From positions 1,116,001 through 1,180,000 of the forward strand of contig CBDHFR010000003.1 of assembly GCA_965262665.1 (NCBI GenBank): a DNA stretch of 64,000 nt, given 5' to 3'. Positions 26,875-34,537 of this stretch are shown in pieces (position 1 is the first letter of the stretch; every line of letters starts with the position of its first letter). The position numbers were made by a program, and so were the translations under genes. Below the pieces are notes generated by a model. The model was not told where the DNA came from and searched no databases. It saw only the letters and a program-made list of their open reading frames with translations. This stretch comes from CBDBND01 sp965262665. GTDB lineage: Bacteria; Pseudomonadota; Alphaproteobacteria; Rhodospirillales; Rhodospirillaceae.

Positions 26875-27891
26875 TTATGCGGCGGGAGGGGTATCCAATC
26901 CGAACGCTTCGGCCAATAGCTCATAGGACTTCAAGCGGGCATCAAAATTATGAGTGATGGTCACCACCATCACTTCGTCGGCCTGACACCGCTCTGCCAA
27001 TTCCTCAAGCGCCCGTTTGACTTTGTCGGGCGTGCCCACCAATCCAGTTTTATTGGCGGACTCTGCAATGCGGCGTTCACGATCCGTATAGAGATAGGCT
27101 TCCGCTTCCTCCGGTGTGGGGTAAGGGCCGAGTTCCCCTTTGGTCAGTTGGAGGCGCCACAGCTTCCGGCTTTGGGCAAGATAGTCCGCTCTTTCCTGTG
27201 TTTCAGCACAGATCACACCGACACAAATATTGGCCTTGGGTTTGTCAAGAACGTCGGACGGTTCAAAATTTTCCCGGTAGAGGTGCAAGGTGGATTCGGC
27301 CCCATCCGGATAAATGAAGTGAGCAAAGGAATAAGCCAAGCCGAACATGGCGGCCAACTTCGCACTTTCATCAGAAGATCCGAGCAACCACATTTCCGGC
27401 GGCGTATCCGGCTTGGGCGTGATCTTGATCTTCGACAACGCTTCGTTGGCAGGCTTACCGTCGGTGAGAAATGCTTTCAAGTCGGCCACTTTGGTCGGGT
27501 AGTACTCGACACCGATCTGAGAGCCGTAGGCCATCCCGAGGGTGGTGAGATGATCGCCTCCTGGCGCCCGGCCCAATCCCACATCGATGCGATCGGGATA
27601 CATGGTCGCCAGTAGGGAAAAGTTTTCCGCCACTTTGAGCGGACTGTAATGACTGAGCATGACCCCACCGGAACCAACGCGTATGGATGAGGTGACTGCA
27701 GCAACACGCGCGATCAGTATCTCTGGGGAACACCCCGCCAGACCTTCCGTCGAGTGGTGTTCGGCCAGCCAATAGCGGTGATAACCCAACTGCTCCGTGA
27801 CCCTTGCCAGTTCCAAAGTTTCGTCGATCGCTTGCGCTGCGGTGCCACCGGAGCGGATGGGAGACTGATCGAGGACACTGAGGGTGAGCAT
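26875..27891 (-). CDS. LLM-class flavin-dependent oxidoreductase (MsnO8-like)
   Basis: A 338-residue luciferase-like monooxygenase. The start at 27891 gives MLTLSVLDQSPIRSGGTAAQ, the common opening of the group; it lies 4 nt after the stop of the lyase gene. Typical segments are YHRYWLAEHHSTEGLAGCSP, IRVGSGGVMLSHYSPLKVAE, YPDRIDVGLGRAPGGD and ELAERCQADEVMVVTITHNF. These enzymes use reduced flavin and oxygen on small organic molecules; the substrate is unknown. The gene sits in a run with the CoA-ester lyase and the VOC remnant, hinting at a catabolic set. Confidence 0.88.
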   Translation of the reverse strand: MLTLSVLDQSPIRSGGTAAQAIDETLELARVTEQLGYHRYWLAEHHSTEGLAGCSPEILIARVAAVTSSIRVGSGGVMLSHYSPLKVAENFSLLATMYPDRIDVGLGRAPGGDHLTTLGMAYGSQIGVEYYPTKVADLKAFLTDGKPANEALSKIKITPKPDTPPEMWLLGSSDESAKLAAMFGLAYSFAHFIYPDGAESTLHLYRENFEPSDVLDKPKANICVGVICAETQERADYLAQSRKLWRLQLTKGELGPYPTPEEAEAYLYTDRERRIAESANKTGLVGTPDKVKRALEELAERCQADEVMVVTITHNFDARLKSYELLAEAFGLDTPPAA

Positions 27892-27895
27892 CCGA

Positions 27896-28810
27896 TCAGC
27901 CCTTTGGCCCGGTTTCATAGGCCGCAATGGCCTCCGCCTTGGCGATGAGTCTCTCTGCCTGTTCAACATCCAGGGATTCAACCAGTCGGCCGTCGAGCGT
28001 CGTTACACCGGCACCGCGCTCTTGTGCGTCCCTGTGCGCGGTTATGAGTCTGTGTGCATGGGCGATTTCTTCGTCAGAGGGCGCAAAGATACGGTTGGCC
28101 GCGTCTATCTGTTTGGGATGAACCAGGGTTTTGCCATCAAAGCCCATGTCTCGGCCTTGCCTACATGCAGCTTCAAAACCTTTGGTGTCATTGAGATCCA
28201 CATGCACACCGTCGAGAACAAAGAGACCGTTGCCTCTGGCAGCGAGGACTGTAGTTTGCAGAGCCGTGAGCATAGGTCCACGATCCGACGGATGGGCGCA
28301 GTGCAAGTCTTTGGCAAGGTCCGCCGTACCGACGCAGTAACCAATCAACCGTTTGGACGATTGGGCAATGGCATCCGCGGCAAGAATGCCCTTTGCCGTT
28401 TCCATCATGGCCCAGAGAGGAAAGTCTGCGGCTGCTCCGGCCTCCGTCAACACGGCGTCAACTTCGCTCAGATCGGTCACCGCGGAGACCTTGGGAAAAA
28501 CCACACCGTCCGCTTGAGACGTTGCGACGGCTTTCAGGTCCTCCTGCCACCATGCGCTCCCCAAGCCGTTCACCCGAATCAAAATCTCACGATGACCGTA
28601 GGCCCCGGAATTCGCGGCTTCGATGACAGCTGCTCGGGCGTCTAGTTTGGCGTCGGGTGATACGGCGTCCTCCAAATCGAACAACAACGCATCGGCGGGC
28701 AGAGTCCTGGCTTTGTCCAGCACACGTGGATTGGACGCTGGCATATAAGAGAACGCTGCGGCGCGGGCGATCCGTGTTTGGCATGGGCGTCTAAATTGAT
28801 TTCCGGTCAA
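27896..28810 (-). CDS. CoA-ester lyase, HpcH/HpaI (citrate lyase beta-like) family
   Basis: A TIM-barrel protein of about 304 residues, related to CitE and malyl/citramalyl-CoA lyases. Conserved features are YMPASNPRVLDKARTLPADA, LLFDLEDAVSPDAK (metal-binding Glu/Asp), ILIRVNGLGSAWWQEDL, GVVFPKV, MMETAKGIL and GKTLVHPKQIDAANR. The start is unsure: no ATG precedes the first strand, so TTG 28810 is proposed, giving LTGNQFRRPCQTRIARAAAF. ATG 28747 would remove the first strand. It ends 4 nt before the LLM gene and likely shares its promoter. Confidence 0.82.
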   Translation of the reverse strand: MTGNQFRRPCQTRIARAAAFSYMPASNPRVLDKARTLPADALLFDLEDAVSPDAKLDARAAVIEAANSGAYGHREILIRVNGLGSAWWQEDLKAVATSQADGVVFPKVSAVTDLSEVDAVLTEAGAAADFPLWAMMETAKGILAADAIAQSSKRLIGYCVGTADLAKDLHCAHPSDRGPMLTALQTTVLAARGNGLFVLDGVHVDLNDTKGFEAACRQGRDMGFDGKTLVHPKQIDAANRIFAPSDEEIAHAHRLITAHRDAQERGAGVTTLDGRLVESLDVEQAERLIAKAEAIAAYETGPKG

Positions 28811-28939
28811 AAGTAATCCGCTGTGGGTATAGACAAGGCGAAGCCAGGGAACAAGGCGAAGCCCTTTGCTTCTCTGCCGGCCTGTATACAATGCGCCTCC
28901 GCGTCAATCTGACTTAAACGAAGCAATCGAGTTATTGTA

Positions 28940-29587
28940 ATGAGCCAACCGGGAGACGGACCTAGTATAGCAAATCTGCGCTTTCTCGTCGTTGACGATC
29001 ATTCGCAACTGCGTCTGATGCTGCGCACTATTTTGCGCTCGCTTGGCGCTCGTGATTTGTTGGAAGCGGGAGATGGTGCTGTTGGATTAAAACTGGCTCA
29101 GGAACAGCACCCCGATATCATCATCAACGATTGGGCCATGGAACCCATCGACGGTATTGAAATGATCAAGAAAATCCGTCTGTCCAATGACGACAGTCTT
29201 AAATATGTTCCCATCATCATGCTGACCGGGTTTTCGGAACGGGCTCGCATTCTCGCTGCCCGGGACAGCGGTATTAATGAGTATTTGTTGAAACCGGTGT
29301 CTGCAAAGATGCTGTATAGCCGGATACGAGCGGTGATCGAACAACCGCGCCGCCTCGTTAAAACAAAAACCTATTTCGGACCCGACCGCCGCCGCGGCGA
29401 ACAGGATTTTGAAGGACCCGACCTACGGGGCAGCGGTGAGACTGGTCATAAAGTCGATATGAGGGAACAGCTCACCCAGAAACAGATTGAAGACGATTAC
29501 TTTATGCCGACGGAGTCTGGGTCGACAGCGTCTGCCGAACAGTACATTCCGCCTGGTCTAAAGAAAGGGGCTTATATACATGACTAG
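28940..29587 (+). CDS. CheY-like response regulator with altered C-terminus
   Basis: A 215-residue protein with one receiver domain (about 12-135): acidic pair D19 D20 in FLVVDDHSQ, phosphoacceptor D64 in IIINDWAMEP, T96 in IMLTGFSE and K118 in YLLKPVS. The remainder is polar with FGPDRRRGEQ, a short motif seen in alphaproteobacterial single-domain regulators, and no output domain. The last six codons (GAYIHD plus stop) come from the end of an inserted mini-element. Without it the frame would run on through KAQEMAKKRCR to a TAA at 30051. It likely signals by protein contact. Confidence 0.9.
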   Translation: MSQPGDGPSIANLRFLVVDDHSQLRLMLRTILRSLGARDLLEAGDGAVGLKLAQEQHPDIIINDWAMEPIDGIEMIKKIRLSNDDSLKYVPIIMLTGFSERARILAARDSGINEYLLKPVSAKMLYSRIRAVIEQPRRLVKTKTYFGPDRRRGEQDFEGPDLRGSGETGHKVDMREQLTQKQIEDDYFMPTESGSTASAEQYIPPGLKKGAYIHD

Positions 29588-30012
29588 ACACAACGGAAGA
29601 ATTGGAGAGGTTGAAATATGCGGTCACTAAAAGGATGCTTCATGCTCGTCGTAGCTTTCGTTTTGACGCTCAACAATTTCTTCTACGCCGTCAATCCCGC
29701 GGCGGCCAAGCCCATATTTGATTGGATTGACCCTTTCGCAGTCGTCGCCCTCGTACTCGTTTTCATGGAGAAAATCCTCGGTTCGATGCGCGGTGAAACC
29801 GAATGGCCTCGGCTCGTAGTAACGGTCCTGGTCGGGGCGCTGGTTCATTTATACGCCTACAATTACTTGGCGAAGATGGCAGGCAGTGGACTGGAGAGCG
29901 GAACCTTGTGGCTGGTTATGGTGCCGTTTACGGTTTCCTTGCTCATCTATGAGGGCTTCTTGCTGATCCGCGGAGCTAAATAAGGACTTGTCTAGTCATG
30001 TATATAAGCCCC
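29567..30012. mobile_element. 446-bp cargo-carrying mini-element with 24-bp perfect terminal repeats
   Basis: Both ends read inward start GGGGCTTATATACATGAC and agree for 24 bp with no mismatch (29567-29590 and 29989-30012). They are flanked by an 8-bp direct repeat, TAAAGAAA (29559-29566 and 30013-30020), the signature of transposition. Removing the element and one repeat restores the reading frame of the response regulator. It has no transposase; the only gene inside, 29618-29983, takes up 82% of it. An 8-bp duplication and GG-starting ends suggest mobilisation in trans by an IS1595-like transposase, which is an inference. Confidence 0.85.
29618..29983 (+). CDS. small membrane protein carried by the mini-element
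   Basis: A 121-residue protein with GGAGAGG 7 nt before ATG 29618. It opens MRSLKGCFMLVVAFVLTLNN and has about four hydrophobic stretches (8-28, 38-54, 66-86, 97-116) with short loops and the basic end LIRGAK. All of it lies within the terminal repeats, so it is cargo. No family was recognised and nothing links it to a transposase. Its preserved frame and good ribosome-binding site suggest selection for function, perhaps in the membrane or for host benefit. It would be cotranscribed with the response regulator. Confidence 0.72.
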   Translation: MRSLKGCFMLVVAFVLTLNNFFYAVNPAAAKPIFDWIDPFAVVALVLVFMEKILGSMRGETEWPRLVVTVLVGALVHLYAYNYLAKMAGSGLESGTLWLVMVPFTVSLLIYEGFLLIRGAK

Positions 30013-30074
30013 TAAAGAAAGCCCAGGAGATGGCGAAGAAGAGGTGCCGCTAATACAAGGTCTAAACCCGATCC

Positions 30075-30317
30075 ATGGATGAATTGTTACGCGGTTTGCT
30101 GGTCGGTGTCGCTTTGGCCGCACCAGTCGGGCCGGTCGGCCTGTTGTGTATCCGCCTCGCCCTAACCCAGGGTCAGTGGCCCGCCTTTGCCGCTGGACTA
30201 GGGGCGGCAGTGGCCGATGCCCTATTTGGCGCCGTTGGCGGCTTGGGCCTAAGCGTGGTGCAGTAGTTCATCACGTCCAATGTGGGGGAGGTGATCGTTT
30301 TGGCACAAAGGGGACTT
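30075..30317 (+). pseudogene. LysE-family translocator, broken
   Basis: ATG 30075 begins MDELLRGLLVGVALAAPVGP followed by VGLLCIRLALTQGQWPAFAAGLGAA, the first two spans of LysE-type exporters with the typical PVGP. An in-frame TAG follows GLSVVQ at 30264. The frame then continues for 17 codons and meets an IS630 type B end at 30318. The remaining four spans are absent. Two separate lesions, the stop and the insertion, mean it is dead. Confidence 0.75.
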
Positions 30318-31408
30318 ATACCAACGGTCATTGAATTTGACCTTCGTGTGCCCATTTGCGCATACCAATCGACATGATTTTCGAGGGCTTGTCGATGAGC
30401 TTGTTCCAGGCGTGGCATGCCGCATCGACGATGTCTTCGTAACTGTCGAAGACGCGGTTCGACAGGTAGGTCTGGCGCAGGTACTGCCAGATGTTTTCGG
30501 CCGGGTTCAGCTCCGGCGATCTGGGCGGCAGGAACAGCGGCGTGATGTTGTCGGGGAACTCCAATTCGGTGGTGGTGTGCCAGCCGGCGCGGTCCATGAG
30601 GAGGACGGCGTGTGAGCCGTCGGCGACGGTGCGGCTAATCTCTTCGAGATGGGCCGGCATGGCATGGGTGTCGGCGAACGGCATCGCCACGGCCGCACCG
30701 GTACCGCGCGCCGGGCAGACGGCGCCGAACAGATAGGCGCTCTGGTAGCGCTGGTCCTTGGGCTGACGCGGACGGCTTCCAATGGCCATGGGGTATGGCG
30801 GCCCGGCACCGTTCGCCTTTGCGCGACCATCCCCGCAGTCGCGCCATCTTCATCGACGCGCCGGTCTGGTCGATGAAGATCAGCCGTTCCGGAGCGAGCC
30901 CTGCCTGGCCTTCGAACCAGAGCCGGCGCCGCGCGAGCACGTCCGGGCGCCGCCGCTCCGCTGCATGGCCGGTCTTTTTTGTGCGTCAGCCCGCGCTTGG
31001 CGAAGAAGTGCCAGACCGTCGACGGGCACACCCGAACCCCGTGCGACGCCGCCAGCTTCTCGCCAATCTCGGCCAGCGTCATAGCCTTGGTCTGCGCCAC
31101 CAGAGCCAGGATAAAGGCCTCATGCGCATCCAGCTTCGAGCCCGGCGGTTGGCCCTGGCGGTCGGGCTCGATCGAGCCCGTCTCGCGCCAGCGCCGGTGC
31201 CAGTGGCTCGCCGTCGCTGGCGCGACACGAAAACGCGCCGCCGCCCCCCGTGCAGACAGACCCCCAGTGACCGCCTCGACGACCCGCCGGCGAAGATCAT
31301 TCCCGTAACAATGCCCCATGTCTGAAACCAAATCGCCTCGGGATATAGAATCATGGAGTGGGACGCTTGGGAATCCCCTTCGATTCACAATTCAGTCAAA
31401 CCGCTCTA
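30318..31408 (-). mobile_element. chimera of IS630 type B and type A
   Basis: Positions 30318-30777 match the C-terminal half of type B (same end as at 25537) and 30778-31408 match the N-terminal half and right end of type A (same end as at 7589). The join is in GACGGCT then TCCAATGGCC, at a 2-3 base overlap. The parent types are otherwise unlike each other, so this is a recombination product, most simply from a deletion between two neighbouring insertions. Confidence 0.88.
30328..31317 (-). pseudogene. fused transposase of the chimeric IS630
   Basis: The N-terminal part from ATG 31317 is type A (MGHCYGNDLRRRVVEAVTGG, HTH regions) and the C-terminal part is type B (AVLLMDRAGW, LPPRSPELNPAENIWQYLRQ). 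The fusion removes the first DDE region of type B and the second of type A, although a long chimeric frame remains open (to 30507) with a switch to the type B frame in the middle. The terminal repeats no longer match each other, so mobility is unlikely. Confidence 0.8.
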
Positions 31409-31462
31409 GGCATACAGAGGCTTAGAGGGGTCGGACGGATTTTTTTGTTTTGGCACAACGTG

Positions 31463-31984
31463 CTAGTGACAAGCACAATTCGGCAGTCGTTTTGGCACAA
31501 CTCTATACGCGGGGAGGACCATAAGTAGCAGGTTGGCCGCTTCATTGACCCAGTCCTGTGGCAGACGGTCATCCAACTCTTGATCCCAGTCCGCAAACGA
31601 CTGGGACCATGTGAGGATAGACGGTATCCCATCAAGAGCTGTGTCGGTCCCATGCAACGCCAGGGCTGTGGCGCAAAAGATTCGTACGTCGTCCAATGAC
31701 TGGTCGGTCTGCATCTGCTTATTCAATGTGGTGCCTGGTGTCAGGCGCTCCATAAGAACAGCGCTCGGACATGAAGCAAGTACAGCAACCGCGCCTTGGC
31801 CCTCAAACCGCTCGAGGGTTTCCCGACTCCCGGCGGCATCGAAGCTGGTCCCCAAAACTTTAAGGCACACCGGTTGCCCGTCTTTGACGCCGTAGGCCAG
31901 CTTCCCTTCTTTGGTTTGAAGTGGGATCCCGTCCAGAGATACACCCCATGCCCGTGCGAGGGAGTCGAGGTCAGGCCTCGTCAC
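31463..31984 (-). pseudogene. aminoglycoside/hydroxyurea-type kinase, C-terminally truncated
   Basis: GTG 31984 overlaps the moeB stop (GTGA). The 173-residue product has the N-lobe of APH(6)-like kinases: VCLKVLGTSFDAAGSRETLE with the ATP lysine, GQGAVAVLASCPSAVLMERL and TPGTTLNKQ. The C-lobe with the catalytic HGD and DxG motifs is missing: the frame leaves the family after LLLMVLPAYRVV near 31500 and ends in PKRLPNCACH. Sequence beyond carries repeats of GTTTTGGCACAA and an IS end. It is unlikely to phosphorylate anything. Intact family members modify small hydroxylated substrates or antibiotics. Confidence 0.72.
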
Positions 31985-32781
31985 GCTGCGGCGTTGTCCG
32001 ATGTGGGTTGCGCATCCATCAGGGCCGCCGTGTCCGAACACAGCGCACATTTGGGGTCCGGGCGGACCTTGACCATGCGGGTGGTGAGATCGCGGGCGTC
32101 GTAAATCAACAACCGGCCCGCCATGCCTTCACCGATGCCGAGCAGTTCCTTTAAGACTTCCGTCGCTTGCAGGGACCCCATCACCCCGGCAACAGCTCCC
32201 AATATGCCGGCCTGTTCGCAGGACCAAACATCGTCGGGCGGCGGCGGTTCTGGATAAAGGCAGCGGTAACAGGGTCCGCCCGCATGGGGTTTGTAGGTGG
32301 CGAGCTGTCCGTCGAAGCGGAGGACGGCGGCGGAGACCAGAGTCTTCTTTTCAAAAAAACAGGCGTCGTTGATGACAAACCGGGTTTCAAAATTGTCGCT
32401 GCCGTCGGCCACCACATCGTAATCGCGGATCAGCGACCGAGCATTGCCGGACTCGATCCGCAACTTGTGGGGCACAATGGTCACGTCTGGATTGATAGCA
32501 CCTGCGCTTTCGATAGCGCTGTCCACTTTCGAGGTGCCCACCCGGTTTGTGGCGTGTAACACCTGGCGTTGTAAGTTGGAGAGATCAACGGTGTCGTCAT
32601 CAATCACGCCGATGGTGCCGACACCGGCGGCGGCCAGATATTGAATCAAGGGTGAACCCAACCCACCTGCACCAATAACCATTACCTTTGAGGCCAACAA
32701 TTTGCTTTGGCCGTCTTTGCCCACGTCATCCAATCTGATGTGCCGGGCGTAACGTTCGAGTTGGTCGTTGGTAAGGTTCAT
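31981..32781 (-). CDS. moeB: ThiF/MoeB-family adenylyltransferase
   Basis: A 266-residue E1-like enzyme that adenylates the C-terminus of a sulfur-carrier protein (MoaD or ThiS type). Features are RYARHIRLDDVGKDGQSKLL, nucleotide loop VIGAGGLGSPLIQYLAAAGV, DLSNLQRQVLH, DGSDNFETRFVINDACF, zinc cysteines in CYRCLYP and CALC near the end, and WSCEQAGILGAVAGVMG with a cysteine near the active site. It follows dut by 21 bp and overlaps the kinase-like gene by 4 nt. MoeB and ThiF cannot be separated from sequence alone; length and motifs fit MoeB. Confidence 0.88.
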   Translation of the reverse strand: MNLTNDQLERYARHIRLDDVGKDGQSKLLASKVMVIGAGGLGSPLIQYLAAAGVGTIGVIDDDTVDLSNLQRQVLHATNRVGTSKVDSAIESAGAINPDVTIVPHKLRIESGNARSLIRDYDVVADGSDNFETRFVINDACFFEKKTLVSAAVLRFDGQLATYKPHAGGPCYRCLYPEPPPPDDVWSCEQAGILGAVAGVMGSLQATEVLKELLGIGEGMAGRLLIYDARDLTTRMVKVRPDPKCALCSDTAALMDAQPTSDNAAA

Positions 32782-32802
32782 GATTCCGTTGTGCCGGTTA
32801 CC

Positions 32803-33258
32803 TTAGACCGTCCCGGTAGAGCCGAAGCCGCCTGCGCCTCGGCCGGTTTCCGGCAAGGTATCGACTTCCTTAAGTGCCGCTTGGGTAACGGGGGCAATCA
32901 CCATCTGGGCAATGCGCTCCCCCCGTTCGATTTCAAAGGGATCACTCCCCAAGTTCGCCAATATGACTTTCACTTCACCGCGATAGTCCGCATCGATGGT
33001 GCCGGGTGTGTTCAAAACCGTCACCCCGTGTTTTGCGGCCAGACCTGATCGCGGCCGGACTTGGGCTTCAAAGCCCCGAGGCAAAGCCAAGGCGAAGCCG
33101 GTCGGCACCAGGGCCCGCGCGCCCGGCGCCAGCATCAGACTGGACTCCAAAGCGGCATGCAGGTCCATACCGGCAGCGTCGACGGATTGGTAAGACGGCA
33201 AGGGTAAATCGGATCCATGGGGCAAGCGCTTGACGTCAACGGCAATGGGATCGCTCAT
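32803..33258 (-). CDS. dut: dUTP diphosphatase
   Basis: A 151-residue trimeric dUTPase with all five motifs: DAAGMDLHAA, PRSGLAAKHG, NTPGTIDADYRGEV holding the catalytic Asp, ERGERIAQMVIAP and the flexible RGAGGFGSTG at the C-terminus. It removes dUTP to prevent uracil in DNA and makes dUMP for thymidylate. The gene is 8 nt downstream of coaBC, the usual alphaproteobacterial pairing. Confidence 0.96.
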   Translation of the reverse strand: MSDPIAVDVKRLPHGSDLPLPSYQSVDAAGMDLHAALESSLMLAPGARALVPTGFALALPRGFEAQVRPRSGLAAKHGVTVLNTPGTIDADYRGEVKVILANLGSDPFEIERGERIAQMVIAPVTQAALKEVDTLPETGRGAGGFGSTGTV

Positions 33259-33266
33259 AACCGGTC

Positions 33267-34472
33267 CTATTTGTGACCGCTGACATGCGCGGCGATGCGC
33301 TCCGCCAGTCGTTCGGCCACTGCGCGTTTAGACAACGTGGGCCAGCTGTCCACACCGTCTGCCGTGATCACATGAACCGTATTGTCGTCCCCGCCAAACC
33401 CTTCCGAGACGTTGTTGGCGACAATCCAATCGCAGTGTTTTGCAGCGCGTTTGTTCTTGGCATTGTCGACCATGTTTTCCGTTTCCGCCGCGAACCCAAT
33501 GACCAGACGGGGACGGCTCCCGCCGTCGGCTGACAAGGTCGTCAGGATATCCGGGTTTTCTTTCAGATTAAGAACGGGCTCGGTGCCGTTGCCTTTTTTT
33601 CGTTTCTGATCGCTTTGATCGGACACCCGCCAATCCGAAACCGCAGCTGCGCACACGGCGATGTCTACCGGGAGCGACGATTGACAGGCCGTCAACATCT
33701 GCTCCGCCGTTTCCACCGCGGCAACGGTGACGCCTTCCGGTTCGCTCTGTTGGGTCGGGCCTGAGACCAAGGTCACCGAAGCGCCCAGGTCGGCGAGGGC
33801 GGACGCGATGGCATGGCCCTGCTTGCCCGACGACCGGTTGGCGATGTAGCGCACCGGGTCTATGGGCTCAACGGTTGGGCCGCTTGTCACCAGGGCTTTG
33901 CGTCCCGCGAGCGGTCCGGTGCGCCGACGTGTGAGAAAAAAATCTTCCAGGGCCGCCACGATATCCAAGACTTCAGCCATACGGCCGTCGCCCACTTCAC
34001 CGCAGGCGAGATCTCCAGCGCCGGGACCGACGACCTCAACGCCGCGTTTTTGCAACGTCGCAAGGTTGTCCCGTGTGGCGGCGTGCTCCCACATCATCAC
34101 GTTCATGGACGGGGCAATCATCACCGGCTTGTCTGTGGCCAGTAATGCGGTGGTGGCCAAGTCGTCGGCGAGACCATAGGCCATCCTGGCCATGATGTTG
34201 GCTGTTGCCGGCGCAACCAAAACAATGTCGGCCTCCCGGCTGAGACGAATGTGGCCCATCTCACTTTCATCGGTGAGGGAAAACAGGTCCTGAAACACTT
34301 TGTTGCCGGACAGGGCGGCTAAGCTCATGGGGGTAACGAACTGGCTGCCCACTTCGGTTAGAATGCAGCGCACATCAGCACCACGCTCGCGCAAGCGACG
34401 GATCAAGTCCGGCACTTTCACGGCGGCGATACCACCTGAAACAATCAAAAGAATGCGGCGCTGGTTTAGCAC
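33267..34472 (-). CDS. coaBC: CoaBC, phosphopantothenoylcysteine synthetase/decarboxylase
   Basis: A 401-residue bifunctional enzyme of coenzyme A synthesis. The N-terminal flavin domain (CoaC) has VSGGIAAVKVPDLIRRLRER, catalytic His 74 in GHIRLSREAD, substrate clamp APSMNVMMW and the active Cys in GDLACGEVGDGRM. The C-terminal CoaB domain starts near 185 with ALVTSGPTVEPIDPVRYIAN, RSSGKQGHAIA and KIKxx-like KRKKGNG. It also has the VGFAAETE-type motif VIGFAAETEN. The gene lies 65 bp downstream of ubiB and 8 bp upstream of dut. Confidence 0.95.
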   Translation of the reverse strand: MLNQRRILLIVSGGIAAVKVPDLIRRLRERGADVRCILTEVGSQFVTPMSLAALSGNKVFQDLFSLTDESEMGHIRLSREADIVLVAPATANIMARMAYGLADDLATTALLATDKPVMIAPSMNVMMWEHAATRDNLATLQKRGVEVVGPGAGDLACGEVGDGRMAEVLDIVAALEDFFLTRRRTGPLAGRKALVTSGPTVEPIDPVRYIANRSSGKQGHAIASALADLGASVTLVSGPTQQSEPEGVTVAAVETAEQMLTACQSSLPVDIAVCAAAVSDWRVSDQSDQKRKKGNGTEPVLNLKENPDILTTLSADGGSRPRLVIGFAAETENMVDNAKNKRAAKHCDWIVANNVSEGFGGDDNTVHVITADGVDSWPTLSKRAVAERLAERIAAHVSGHK

Positions 34473-34537
34473 GATCCGTTGCTTTTTCCTGTGGGTCCCA
34501 AAGCGCGCGGGACTCTATACCAAAGGGGATGCATCGG

